A DNA stretch of 19,311 bases from an uncultured bacterium (GCA_947088515.1 CAMUHA010000043.1:1-19311); one strand, 5' to 3'. Numbered from the stretch's first letter, positions 1-7,396 are shown. The notes: generated by a model not told the origin, from the letters alone. Program-made: numbers and translations.

Positions 1-7
1 ATTTAAA

Positions 8-27
8 AATATATCGGGAGATATATT
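8..27 (+). repeat. Perfect 8-bp inverted repeat with GGGA loop
   Basis: AATATATC (8-15) and GATATATT (20-27) pair perfectly around the tetraloop GGGA, 22 bases before the ribosome site of the glycosyltransferase gene. A GGA displayed in a hairpin loop is the classical form of a CsrA site, and csrA is in this window. The same bases also form the -10 of the leftward sigma-D-like promoter, which is the simpler explanation. The pairing is visible; any function is inference. Confidence 0.35.
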
Positions 28-37
28 GACAAATTTC
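11..37 (-). promoter_or_regulatory. Candidate leftward sigma-D (sigma-28) promoter
   Basis: Read on the minus strand, positions 17-11 give a perfect sigma-D -10 element, CCGATAT. It is preceded after exactly 16 bases by GAAA (37-34), one base off the TAAA -35 core. The same 16-base spacing and the same ATATAT run after the -10 occur in the flaG promoter at 4378-4404. The promoter would fire left, out of the window, probably into another late flagellar gene; flagellin is a natural guess but cannot be seen. The -10 lies inside an AT-rich palindrome, so a chance match is possible. Confidence 0.45.
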
Positions 38-63
38 AAATATTGAGATAGGAGGTTATATGA

Positions 64-1254
64 ATGAATATTATTTTTCACCGTTATGGGAGCATTTGTG
101 AACCCGATATTTTAGAAGCTTTCCGCTTTTGCGGCATCAATGTTATTGAAGATACCACGGAAATCAAGGCAAAGTCCATTGCCCCTAAAGACCGTATCAG
201 GCGCTTAAGCGAGCTTATCCTGACAAACCAGACTGCCTTTGTGTTCAGCGTTAATTTTTTCCCTTATATATCTGAAATCTGTGAAAGACTGCATATTCTC
301 TATGTTTCTTTAAGCGTAGACTGCCCTGTTCTGGAATTATTTTCTGTGTCGATAAGAAATAAATGTAACCGTATTTTTTTGTTTGATTATATGCAGTTTC
401 AAAAATTTTACCCGGAAAATCCTGACAGCATTTTTTATCTTCCACTGGCTGTTAATACAAACAGGTGGGAACAGACCCTTTCCCACCTGTCCGAAAAAGA
501 CAGACAGAGCTTTTCCTGTGATATTTCCTTTGTTGGTTCTTTATATAAGGAGAAGTCCCCTCTTTCCCGTCTGACACTGGATTCTTACCATATGGGGCTT
601 ATCAGCGGAATGATGGAAGCGCAGCTGAAGATACCCGGATATTTTTTTCTGGAAGAAGCTATACCCGATTCTTTAATTAGTACAATCCGCAGGGCCGACC
701 CTGATTTTTACCAGCTGACAGACAGTTTTTCTGATACTTCCGCCTACACTGCCGCCAACTATTATCTGGGAATGCAGATTTCCTATCTGGAAAGAATCCG
801 CACGCTTAAAGAACTGGGCGGATATTTTACAGTAAATCTGTATACCCGAAGCGATACTTCAGAGCTTAAGGAGGTTCAGGGGATCTGCTACAAGGGAGGC
901 GTATCCACTCATGTGGAAATGCCAAAAGTCTTTTATTATAGTAAAATTAATCTGAACATCACCATGCGTCCCATTCAAAGCGGCCTGTCCCAGCGCATTT
1001 GGGATGTACTTGGCTGTGGAGGCTTTCTTTTATCCAACTATCAAAGTGAAATACCAGAGTATTTTACAATTGGAAAGGAATTAGACTGTTATGAGTCCTT
1101 AGGTGAACTTAAAGAAAAGATTTCGTATTATCTTTCCCACGAAGATATAAGGCGCGAAATTGCCCATAATGGATTTCAAAAGGTAAAAACCCAGCACACT
1201 TATATACACCGCATCTGCCAGATGATGCAGACATTATTTCCTGAAATCAAGTAG
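64..1254 (+). CDS. CgeB/DUF3880-type glycosyltransferase, possibly for flagellin
   Basis: This 396-residue soluble protein resembles the CgeB (COG4641) family, with an N-terminal DUF3880-like region and a C-terminal glycosyltransferase group 1 domain. The C-terminal signature is clear. SGLSQRIWDVLGCGGF at 306-321 matches the nucleotide-sugar-binding segment of that domain. It is followed by PEYF near 331 and a helical tail (SYYLSHEDIRREIAHNG) usual for the family. The start at 64 is set by AGGAGG at 50-55 with 8 bases of spacing; an out-of-frame ATG at 60 is too close to the ribosome site. The gene converges on the flagellar cluster and shares a bidirectional terminator with it. Family members often sit in flagellar loci of Clostridia, so flagellin glycosylation is a reasonable inference, but the acceptor and sugar cannot be read from the sequence. 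Confidence 0.8.
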   Translation: MNIIFHRYGSICEPDILEAFRFCGINVIEDTTEIKAKSIAPKDRIRRLSELILTNQTAFVFSVNFFPYISEICERLHILYVSLSVDCPVLELFSVSIRNKCNRIFLFDYMQFQKFYPENPDSIFYLPLAVNTNRWEQTLSHLSEKDRQSFSCDISFVGSLYKEKSPLSRLTLDSYHMGLISGMMEAQLKIPGYFFLEEAIPDSLISTIRRADPDFYQLTDSFSDTSAYTAANYYLGMQISYLERIRTLKELGGYFTVNLYTRSDTSELKEVQGICYKGGVSTHVEMPKVFYYSKINLNITMRPIQSGLSQRIWDVLGCGGFLLSNYQSEIPEYFTIGKELDCYESLGELKEKISYYLSHEDIRREIAHNGFQKVKTQHTYIHRICQMMQTLFPEIK

Positions 1255-1332
1255 GAAAAATCTCTTACACTGTCCACCTCACAGGGTTTGCAGCGCTGCT
1301 GCAGACTCCCATACATGCCGCACACATTAAAA

Positions 1333-1357
1333 GACCCCGCAGCAAGCTGACGGGGTC
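1333..1357. terminator. Bidirectional intrinsic terminator
   Basis: GACCCCG (1333-1339) pairs with CGGGGTC (1351-1357), and CAGC/GCTG pairing inside the loop may extend the stem. A T-rich run (1359-1378) follows on the plus strand, and TTTTAAT follows on the minus strand. It lies between the stop codons of two convergent genes, so it can end both the glycosyltransferase transcript and the flaG-fliD-fliS-fliT transcript. Confidence 0.85.
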
Positions 1358-1368
1358 CTGTTTATTAT

Positions 1369-1869
1369 TTATTTTTTTAAGTCCATAATACGAACTTCTT
1401 CTTCCATGGCCTTTCCAATACTTTGGTAATAGCCATATACTGCCTTGGAGGATTTACGTCTCTCTCCCAATGTCTGCCTTTCTTTACTAAAATAAGCAGT
1501 AATCATATCTCTGTTCCGGCTTTCCTGCGCCTGGATAGAAACACTCCGGTCTGTGATTTCTTCAATCAGTTTCTGGATGTTTCTAATCTGGTCTGCATAC
1601 AGTTCTTTATTTTGAAGCAGCTCCTGCCTGATCTTGTCATATAAAGCTTCAAAGCCTTCATCCAGGTCATCCAGTTGTTTTATACAGTCATCCTTTTCAT
1701 CCACGTAACTGTCATACTGCTCCATGTCCAAACTGCCGTCCTTAAAAAGAGCGCACTGAGACTGATTAATGTCCTGTATACGGTACAGAATTTCCCTTTT
1801 CTTTTTCAGGCTGTCCTCCAATATACTGAGGTAACCGCTCATCATAAATATACCATGCCTTTCCGCCAT
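1369..1869 (-). CDS. FliT/FlgN-like flagellar export chaperone (putative)
   Basis: Encodes up to 166 mostly helical, charged residues with no signal peptide or membrane segment. The N-terminal pattern YLSILEDSLKKKREIL and the long coiled-coil helices are typical of FliT/FlgN-type chaperones. As the last gene of a flaG-fliD-fliS unit it occupies the place of fliT, whose product normally escorts the cap protein FliD to the export gate. Direct sequence resemblance is weak because this family diverges fast, so the name rests largely on position. The start is uncertain. The ATG at 1869, 8 bases after the fliS stop, has no ribosome site. GGAAAGG inside codons 3-5 could instead serve the double ATG at codons 9-10 (1845/1842), although its spacing of about 12 bases is long. 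The shorter start would begin MSGYLSIL. Confidence 0.6.
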   Translation of the reverse strand: MAERHGIFMMSGYLSILEDSLKKKREILYRIQDINQSQCALFKDGSLDMEQYDSYVDEKDDCIKQLDDLDEGFEALYDKIRQELLQNKELYADQIRNIQKLIEEITDRSVSIQAQESRNRDMITAYFSKERQTLGERRKSSKAVYGYYQSIGKAMEEEVRIMDLKK

Positions 1870-1877
1870 TTTCAGGC

Positions 1878-2267
1878 TTACATATTGCTGCCGCCTACTT
1901 TATTAATCCGCATAACTTCCTTCCAAGTGTCACGCATGGATCTGATATGTTCACATACTTCCTTTAAAATTTCAGCATCTTTTTTCAAATTTGCCTGCAG
2001 AAGTCTGCCCTGCAGATATTCATACACCCTGTCAAAGTCCTTAGCCACCGGATACTTCATATCCAGTGTTGCCCGGAACTGGTCGATAATGCGTTCTGTC
2101 TTAATAATATTAGTATGGGCTTTGGCAATCTCTTTATGTTCAATCGCCACTATTGCAATATTGCAGAATTTGATTGCGCCTTCATAGAGCATAAGCGTTA
2201 ACTCGGCGGGTGTCGCCGTCAGAATTTTACTGTTATTATACTGGGCAAAAGCATTGGGTAAAGCCAT
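1878..2267 (-). CDS. fliS: FliS, flagellin export chaperone
   Basis: This 129-residue helical protein has the family hallmark near its N-terminus (residues 9-31), a Q-Y-x-N-x-x-x-x-TA-x-P-x-ELTLMLYEGAIKF pattern. FliS binds the C-terminal helix of newly made flagellin, prevents early polymerisation in the cytosol and delivers it to the FlhA export gate. In Firmicutes it can also contact FliW, coupling export to translational control. The length is normal. The ATG lies one base after the fliD TAA stop. Its ribosome site, GGAGGAGG (2279-2286), is formed by the last glycine codons of fliD, so the two genes are tightly coupled. Confidence 0.95.
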   Translation of the reverse strand: MALPNAFAQYNNSKILTATPAELTLMLYEGAIKFCNIAIVAIEHKEIAKAHTNIIKTERIIDQFRATLDMKYPVAKDFDRVYEYLQGRLLQANLKKDAEILKEVCEHIRSMRDTWKEVMRINKVGGSNM

Positions 2268-2268
2268 A

Positions 2269-3837
2269 TTACGTAGTTCCTCCTCCTAGTAAGCCGGTAA
2301 TCGCATTGGCGTTGGACTGCATCTTAGCCATTGCAGTTTCCATTGCACTGAACTTTTTATACCATTTATCTTCGTATTCCTGCAGTTTCTTTTCCAAATC
2401 CTTAATCTTGCTCTCAGAGCTGTCATAATCGCTCTTCATCTTCTTGTCATCGTAGAAGCTGCCAAAGCTGCGGTATCCATCAACCGACTTTGACATATCA
2501 TTCATCTTGGTATAAAGCTTCTGGGACAGCTGTGAAAAGAAATTAATGACTGTATCCGGCTCACTTGCTATCATGGAACGAAGCTTATCTGCATTTCCTG
2601 ATGTGGTAGCGTCATCCGGATCGCCGTCAATATGGAAAGCATTTCTTTCATTTTCGTCTGAATTGAAATAGCCTGGGTTGTTAATACCAAAATCGAACAG
2701 GTACATGGTCTTGCCGCCGATTTCAATACCATCCGCCATAACTCCCCTAAGTGAGGACCTTATGGAAGAGAGATTTTCATCTTTCCGAAGAAGGGAGTCC
2801 TTTATCTTCTTCTCCCACTCTTCTATCTCGCCTTCAGCCATTGCCTGCTTTTCTTCGCTGGTCAAGGGCTCATAGCCCTTGGAAGAATCTGCATTATACA
2901 ATGTATCCATTTCAATGATTAACTCATTGTATTCCTTCAGGAATCCTTTAATCATGTCATAGATACCATCTGTATCCGTCTCGGTAGATACTGTAACCTC
3001 CTCGTTACCTGTAGGAGCAAGTGCAGTGAAGGTAAGTCCGTTTATTTCAAAAACATTGGTGTCGCTGGTAAATTTGGCGCCATTTAATTCAATTTCAGCA
3101 TCCTGCGCTACAACCTTGGTAGCTCTTCCTGCAGGCGGTGTCTGTCCGTCCTGTAAATCAACAGCATCAATACCAAAGGCCGCAAGCGCTTTTGAAGTGC
3201 CATCGCTTGCTGTATCCGTTGAAGTTATTTTAAAATCATTAGCTGTTCCGGATTCCGGAGAACTGATGAATAGTCTTTTCTGCTTTTCATCGAAGTTGGC
3301 GTTTAACCCTACCTTTTTGGCTGCATTCAAAACATCAGAAATTGTTGTATCAGCTTTGATTTCAATTTCCGCCTTCTTTGAACCTGAAGTAAAGGTTATC
3401 TTTTCGCCAATCATGCTCTGCAAATCCGTATCAGAAACAAGGTCTTCCATTTTGGTAAGAGCATCCACGTTTCCGGTTTTACCGTCTGCCTTCTTTACTT
3501 CTGTACCAGTCAGATATCCTCTCTTTGCAAGCTGTTTGATTTTTAAAGACTGAACACCGTTAACTGCATTTTCACCAGTGATCACGCTTACTGCGCTACT
3601 GTTAGAAACCTTTGTGGTCTTTTTGGTATAAGCGCTGGACCAGCGCATATTGTTTACATATTTACTCTGGAAATTTTTAAGTTTTGTATTAAGGCTCTTC
3701 CAGGCATCCTGCTTCCATTGAAGCTTTGTCTGGTCCTTCTTCGCATTATCCACTTTTTGCTGCTTTGCAGACACCAATTCCTGGATAATGCTCTCCGTAT
3801 CAAGTCCGGAAAACATTCCGGTTACACGCATTGGCAT
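2269..3837 (-). CDS. fliD: FliD, flagellar filament cap (HAP2)
   Basis: This 522-residue protein forms the cap complex that sits on the filament tip and helps exported flagellin fold into place. Residues 1-100 match FliD_N, opening with MRVTGMFSGLDTESIIQELV and followed by helices and the SVITGENAVNGVQSLKI segment. Around 165-205 there is a flagellin IN-type repeat (TISDVLNAAKKVGLNA...LFISSPESGTANDF). The C-terminal half carries the FliD_C signature GYEPLTSEEKQAMAEGEIE near 318 and ends in a heptad coiled coil. The start has AGGAGGT six bases upstream. The last residues are a short glycine run whose codons double as the fliS ribosome site. It lies between flaG and fliS, as in other Firmicutes. 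Confidence 0.96.
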   Translation of the reverse strand: MPMRVTGMFSGLDTESIIQELVSAKQQKVDNAKKDQTKLQWKQDAWKSLNTKLKNFQSKYVNNMRWSSAYTKKTTKVSNSSAVSVITGENAVNGVQSLKIKQLAKRGYLTGTEVKKADGKTGNVDALTKMEDLVSDTDLQSMIGEKITFTSGSKKAEIEIKADTTISDVLNAAKKVGLNANFDEKQKRLFISSPESGTANDFKITSTDTASDGTSKALAAFGIDAVDLQDGQTPPAGRATKVVAQDAEIELNGAKFTSDTNVFEINGLTFTALAPTGNEEVTVSTETDTDGIYDMIKGFLKEYNELIIEMDTLYNADSSKGYEPLTSEEKQAMAEGEIEEWEKKIKDSLLRKDENLSSIRSSLRGVMADGIEIGGKTMYLFDFGINNPGYFNSDENERNAFHIDGDPDDATTSGNADKLRSMIASEPDTVINFFSQLSQKLYTKMNDMSKSVDGYRSFGSFYDDKKMKSDYDSSESKIKDLEKKLQEYEDKWYKKFSAMETAMAKMQSNANAITGLLGGGTT

Positions 3838-3848
3838 AATTCTACCTC

Positions 3849-4301
3849 CTATCTTTTCTCATCCACCAAAATACCTGCAAGTTCCCATGCTTTCGCAATC
3901 ATATCAAGTGTCTTTTCAGGCGGAATCTCTTTTAGAACTTCCTTGGTCTCCCTGTCAACAATTTTGATTGTAACCCGGTTGGTAGCTTCATGGATTCCAA
4001 ATATTGCTTCAGAATGAGTCAGATTTTTGTTCAGGGTTTCCACAGCCTTTTTAACCTGGTCGTTGCCAGCCTGCTGGGTCTGCTGTTCTTTAGCCGTGTT
4101 TTTATCAGCATTCCCCTGATTTCCTCCATTCTCGTCCTTATGCTCTGTCTCTGCGACTTTCACAGTTGTGGTGTCGTAAACGTTGTTCTGCTCCGGCGTA
4201 GCAACATCCATGTTCTCTACCGACTGTTTCGGTACAGGTTTCGCCTGTGGGGTATTCTGTACCTGATAAGTCATAGCGCTATTTAATGGTTCAATTGCCA
4301 T
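3849..4301 (-). CDS. flaG: FlaG family flagellar protein
   Basis: This 150-residue protein has a disordered, Q/N/K-rich first half and a C-terminal FlaG domain (about 85-150). That domain contains the typical core TNRVTIKIVDRETKEVLKEI, then PPEKTLDMIAKAWELAGILVDEKR. FlaG proteins sit before fliD in many genomes and affect filament length; the molecular role is unsettled. A longer reading frame reaches 4397, but the start at 4301 is chosen because GGAGGTGAT (4306-4314) lies just upstream and the longer form would run through the sigma-D promoter at 4378-4404. It is the first gene of the flaG-fliD-fliS-fliT unit. Confidence 0.92.
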   Translation of the reverse strand: MAIEPLNSAMTYQVQNTPQAKPVPKQSVENMDVATPEQNNVYDTTTVKVAETEHKDENGGNQGNADKNTAKEQQTQQAGNDQVKKAVETLNKNLTHSEAIFGIHEATNRVTIKIVDRETKEVLKEIPPEKTLDMIAKAWELAGILVDEKR

Positions 4302-4377
4302 TGTAATCACCTCCGTGTGATGTATTTTAATATGGTACAAAATAAAAAACTTTAGAGTTTTCCTGTCTTCTAAATAT

Positions 4378-4404
4378 ATATCGGAAAAAGATTTCAAAAA
4401 TTTA
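4378..4404 (-). promoter_or_regulatory. Sigma-D (sigma-28) promoter for flaG-fliD-fliS-fliT
   Basis: On the minus strand TAAA (4404-4401) is followed by exactly 16 bases and then CCGATAT (4384-4378). This is a full match to the Firmicute sigma-D consensus. It lies about 75 bases before the flaG start and after the csrA terminator, so the flaG unit has its own late-class promoter and should be held off by FlgM until the hook is finished. Confidence 0.88.
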
Positions 4405-4462
4405 TAGGAAAATAGAAAAATATGCTGATATTAACAGAATGTATTCCATCTAACTGACCAGC

Positions 4463-4491
4463 AAAAGACTGTGCATCAGACACAGTCTTTT
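4463..4491 (-). terminator. Intrinsic terminator after csrA
   Basis: AAAAGACTGTG (4463-4473) pairs over 11 bp with CACAGTCTTTT (4481-4491) around a 7-base loop. On the minus strand the stem ends in TTTT. It lies 18 bases after the csrA stop and separates the flgM-csrA unit from the flaG unit. T-runs on both sides make it potentially bidirectional. Confidence 0.85.
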
Positions 4492-4509
4492 TAGTCCATT
4501 TTTCTTTAT

Positions 4510-4728
4510 TTATCCAAGCAGATGCTTTAGCGCCTCCAATCCATCCATACTTGCAGCTTCTTTATTTACTTCCTGTATCTGCTCATAAACTTCCTTTCGG
4601 TATACAGGAACTTCCTTCGGTGCGCTGATGCCCAGCTTTACCTGTTCTCCCTTAATCTCCAGTACCGTAATTTCTATGTTATTATTTATTATAAGGGCCT
4701 CATTTTTCTTTCTGGATAAAGCTAACAT
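4510..4728 (-). CDS. csrA: CsrA, translational regulator of flagellin
   Basis: This 72-residue RNA-binding protein has the family start MLALSRKKNEALII, the middle strand KGEQVKLGISAPKEVPVYRKEVY, and the conserved Arg of the VxR segment that contacts RNA. In Bacillus subtilis CsrA blocks the ribosome site of the flagellin mRNA and is held off by FliW until flagellin accumulates. The ATG directly abuts the fliW stop codon (TAAATG), with AGGTGA as ribosome site inside the fliW end, so the antagonist pair is translationally coupled. The length is slightly above the enteric 61 residues but usual for Firmicutes. Confidence 0.97.
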   Translation of the reverse strand: MLALSRKKNEALIINNNIEITVLEIKGEQVKLGISAPKEVPVYRKEVYEQIQEVNKEAASMDGLEALKHLLG

Positions 4729-5184
4729 TTACTCACCTGCTTTCTTTGCATTTAATATATCATAGACGGGAAACTTAACCGCGTATCCCTCTCCGTCCAC
4801 AATCACCTGACACGCTTTCTTTTTTGCTCCGTTTATTATGATAGGACCTTTCAGGTTCACACTCATTTTCTTTATATCTCCCGGAATGGTAACTGTCACC
4901 ATTACCAGCACTTCTTCAGGGTCCAGTTCTCCTATGGGTTTTAAAAGTTCATCCTCTACTTCCGGATTGTAGTCCGGCTTTACCAGTAATGGATTCATAA
5001 CCGGCATTGCAAAAGCAGGTTCCTGTATAGACTGGAGCCAGTGAATGGAATCAATCCCTTTTTCCTCGTCATGTACGAGAGCAAAGTCCGTCAATTCCGG
5101 AAACCCTATAATCCCTGATGGGAAGTGTATAATCTTATCGTCTATAATTTCAATTTCTCCAAAAATTTTAGTTTTAATTGTCAT
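4729..5184 (-). CDS. fliW: FliW, flagellar assembly factor and CsrA antagonist
   Basis: This 151-residue protein begins MTIKTKIFGEIEI, then continues with the family pattern IIHFPSGIIGFPELTDFALV, a WLQSIQEPAFAMPVMNP segment, and GPIIINGAKKKACQVI near the C-terminus. FliW binds either flagellin or CsrA. When flagellin is exported, free FliW sequesters CsrA and allows more flagellin to be translated. The ATG at 5184 is chosen because TAGGAG precedes it at normal spacing; an in-frame GTG at 5214 has no ribosome site. A perfect 6-bp hairpin (5198-5203 with 5210-5215) lies between flgL2 and this ribosome site. It is followed without a gap by csrA. Confidence 0.96.
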   Translation of the reverse strand: MTIKTKIFGEIEIIDDKIIHFPSGIIGFPELTDFALVHDEEKGIDSIHWLQSIQEPAFAMPVMNPLLVKPDYNPEVEDELLKPIGELDPEEVLVMVTVTIPGDIKKMSVNLKGPIIINGAKKKACQVIVDGEGYAVKFPVYDILNAKKAGE

Positions 5185-5219
5185 ATATGCTCCTATCTGT
5201 GCATTATTTTGCACATTTG

Positions 5220-7325
5220 TTAAATATAGTTCATCAGGGAAGTCTGCATAATTTTGCTTGTGGCCATAAGCGCTGCATTGTATGTAAGCTCCGATGCAGT
5301 AAGCTGAATGGCAACTTCCGCAATATCTGCATCTTCATTTTCTGACTGCAAGGTTTTAAAAGTAGTTTTCTGTTCCGCCAGTCGGTTGCTTACAAGGTCG
5401 AGACGCTGCCCCCTGGTTCCATTATCAGTAATTGCTTCATTGGAATCATCCAGATACTTTTGGCTTCTGGAAATTGCCTGTTCAAACATCTTATGTACAT
5501 TTTCCCTGATATAGCTGTATGCTTTTTCTGCCGTTTCATACTGCTTCTGCACCTTGTCATATTCTGCAGTGCCTTCCTGCAGCCCTTTTAAAACTGTTTC
5601 CAAATCAGTTTTAGTGGCATCTATTCTTTCCAGGTCGCTGATGGCACGCTCCAAATCTCCAACATCCCTGTCAAGGCCATGGGTAAAGACTTCATCCGCA
5701 TTGGTATTTACCTGGATTTTCTGGTTGTATCCCACATCATATTCTATTTTCTGGTTATTTTGCTTTCCGGTTCTAAGATACTCCTGATTATAATTAACGT
5801 TTTTTTCATTGCCTCCCTCATCAGTTGTGGTGGCTTTACATGCAAAATAGTGTTCAGGACGGAGGTCGCCATTACTCCAGCTGCTTTTTGTATAAGAGAA
5901 CTTAAGCTCACCGTTCCCGGCCTGATTATTTAATTCTTCATATGCCCGGTCTCCAAACAACACTTCCCCCGTCTCCGGAACAACAATCACCGCCCCTTCT
6001 TCCGTAAGTGACAGATTTTTCGCTGCCTGCGCTTTTGCATATGGGTCGTCTTTCAAAGAAACTGTCACTGGTTTTAATGATGTCCCATCAGGCAGTTCAA
6101 TCGTAAGGTTTGGGCCTTCTACAGTCGTAATTGTCTGGGCAGGAGGGAAATTCATTTTGAAACTTCCAGGTGTCCCAGCGCTTCCTGAGATGGGATTATA
6201 TATAATCAGGGTTTTATCATTGTTTTCCGTAGTCAGAGCGGTATTAGACCTATGGTCCCATAGACTCTCACCGTTTCCAATCGGCGTCTTGGATTCATCA
6301 ATAATTCGCGTTACAAGGTCCGATGCACTTTGTATCCCGTCAATGCTTACCTGGTAGACACTCTCCCCCCCTATTTGCTGTGGAGGTGCAGGGGCGCCCG
6401 AAACAAATTCTATTCTATAATTGCGGCTACAGTTAAGACAGGAAAAGCTAAGCCCATTTCCTACCAGCTGTTGTAATTTTGCCTCTCTGTCAGCTGCGCT
6501 TCCCGCATCAAGCGCAGAAAAATCCACATGTATCGCTGCTTTCTTTTGGCCGCCCTCTTCATAAATTCCCGAATAGTTTTCTGTATCCTTCTCTGGACAT
6601 ATTATCCACGATGGCACGCCACCAATGGTGGTGGTAATCTCCTTGAAATCCAACTTATCATAAGATAATCGCAATCTATGAATATCCCCATTTGTCACAT
6701 CCTGCTCTGTCATGTCTTTGGATGTATCATACGGGTCATACTTAGGGTCATTATAGTTATCTTTATTCAATCCCGGCAGACCGCCGGTATTGGTATAATT
6801 AATGGTATCAAAGTCCTGAATGGTATTCTGTTCCGTAATCTCATACTTGGGGTATCCGTCAGGCTGCTCCTCCACCTTTTCATTAAAGGATAATGGAGTG
6901 TCCGTACGGAAACCTGTAAAAATATATCTCCCTGCATAATCCACATTTCCTGTGGCATAAAATTCATCCCGCAGAGATTTCATCTGCTCTAAGATGATTT
7001 TTAAATTATCAACACCATATTCCTTATTGGCCCCTGTATTCGCCTTTTTAATGAAATCTGTGAGAACCGCTGTCACTGTATCCAGAGATTTATCTGTTAC
7101 ATTCAGCCAGCTCTCTGCATCTTTTGAATTTTTCTCATGATATTGCACCAATTCAGATACGCTGGTTCTAAGGCGCAGGGCGCGGATGGCGATGACCGGG
7201 TCGTCGGACGGCCTCGTAATTTTTTTCTGTGTAGACATCTGAGTGCTGAGTTTGTCCTGCATCACTTTATTATTATTAATATTATACAGAGAGTTATTCT
7301 GCATAATTTTATTCGTCATTCTCAT
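5220..7325 (-). CDS. flgL: FlgL paralogue 2 (HAP3), enlarged with a CxxC insertion
   Basis: This 701-residue hook-filament junction protein is far longer than its neighbour FlgL1 (512). The first 220 residues (MRMTNKIMQNNSLYNINNNK...GDIHRLRLSYD) and the last 220 (...SELTYNAALMATSKIMQTSL) are nearly identical to FlgL1, and these are the D0/D1 coiled-coil ends that pack into the junction ring. The middle differs. Residues of about 227-405 have no counterpart in FlgL1 and contain SFSCLNC (C296, C299) and GGESVYQVSIDGIQSASDLV. The start at 7325 is chosen to match FlgL1 and has a G-rich ribosome site (GGGGGA). An in-frame GTG at 7373 lies in a hairpin loop and is unlikely. It is probably a tandem duplicate of flgL1 with an inserted surface domain. 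Whether both are built into the same flagellum cannot be told. Confidence 0.92.
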   Translation of the reverse strand: MRMTNKIMQNNSLYNINNNKVMQDKLSTQMSTQKKITRPSDDPVIAIRALRLRTSVSELVQYHEKNSKDAESWLNVTDKSLDTVTAVLTDFIKKANTGANKEYGVDNLKIILEQMKSLRDEFYATGNVDYAGRYIFTGFRTDTPLSFNEKVEEQPDGYPKYEITEQNTIQDFDTINYTNTGGLPGLNKDNYNDPKYDPYDTSKDMTEQDVTNGDIHRLRLSYDKLDFKEITTTIGGVPSWIICPEKDTENYSGIYEEGGQKKAAIHVDFSALDAGSAADREAKLQQLVGNGLSFSCLNCSRNYRIEFVSGAPAPPQQIGGESVYQVSIDGIQSASDLVTRIIDESKTPIGNGESLWDHRSNTALTTENNDKTLIIYNPISGSAGTPGSFKMNFPPAQTITTVEGPNLTIELPDGTSLKPVTVSLKDDPYAKAQAAKNLSLTEEGAVIVVPETGEVLFGDRAYEELNNQAGNGELKFSYTKSSWSNGDLRPEHYFACKATTTDEGGNEKNVNYNQEYLRTGKQNNQKIEYDVGYNQKIQVNTNADEVFTHGLDRDVGDLERAISDLERIDATKTDLETVLKGLQEGTAEYDKVQKQYETAEKAYSYIRENVHKMFEQAISRSQKYLDDSNEAITDNGTRGQRLDLVSNRLAEQKTTFKTLQSENEDADIAEVAIQLTASELTYNAALMATSKIMQTSLMNYI
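6111..6647 (-). other. Insertion domain specific to FlgL2
   Basis: This DNA encodes residues of about 227-405 of FlgL2, absent from FlgL1. The flanking sequence on both sides aligns between the two. It encodes Cys at 296 and 299 in a short CxxC loop, a run rich in beta-forming residues and a Pro/Gly-rich tail. The position corresponds to the variable, solvent-facing region of flagellin-like proteins, so a surface-exposed extra domain is inferred. The boundaries are approximate. Confidence 0.6.
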
Positions 7326-7352
7326 ATTAATTCCCCCGCCATATATACCAAT

Positions 7353-7387
7353 AGGAAGTTTGAAAACCGTCACTTTTCAAACTTCCT
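7353..7387 (-). repeat. Perfect 14-bp hairpin between flgL1 and flgL2
   Basis: AGGAAGTTTGAAAA (7353-7366) pairs perfectly with TTTTCAAACTTCCT (7374-7387) around a 7-base loop. It lies in the 71-bp gap between the flgL1 stop and the flgL2 start. No T-run follows on the minus strand, so it is not a standard terminator. mRNA stabilisation, processing or partial attenuation between the two paralogues are possible. Confidence 0.75.
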
Positions 7388-7396
7388 GTTGTATTT

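Noticed and set aside
1289..1303. Hairpin TGCAGC/GCTGCA after the glycosyltransferase gene
   Set aside because: Short stem with a 3-base loop and no T-run; the stronger terminator at 1333-1357 suffices.
1675..2187. 170-codon open frame on the plus strand over fliT and fliS
   Set aside because: It is antisense to two coding regions, its translation has no family character and the fliS reading is unmistakable.
3026..3553. 175-codon plus-strand frame inside fliD
   Set aside because: Antisense shadow of fliD; low-complexity Ser/Val/Leu translation with no ribosome site noticed.
4302..4397. Longer N-terminus of FlaG starting at 4397
   Set aside because: It would run through the sigma-D promoter -10 at 4378-4384, and the strong ribosome site sits before 4301.
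7326..7373. In-frame GTG start of FlgL2 at 7373
   Set aside because: The codon lies in the loop of a perfect hairpin, and the paralogue FlgL1 begins at the equivalent of 7325, where a ribosome site is present.
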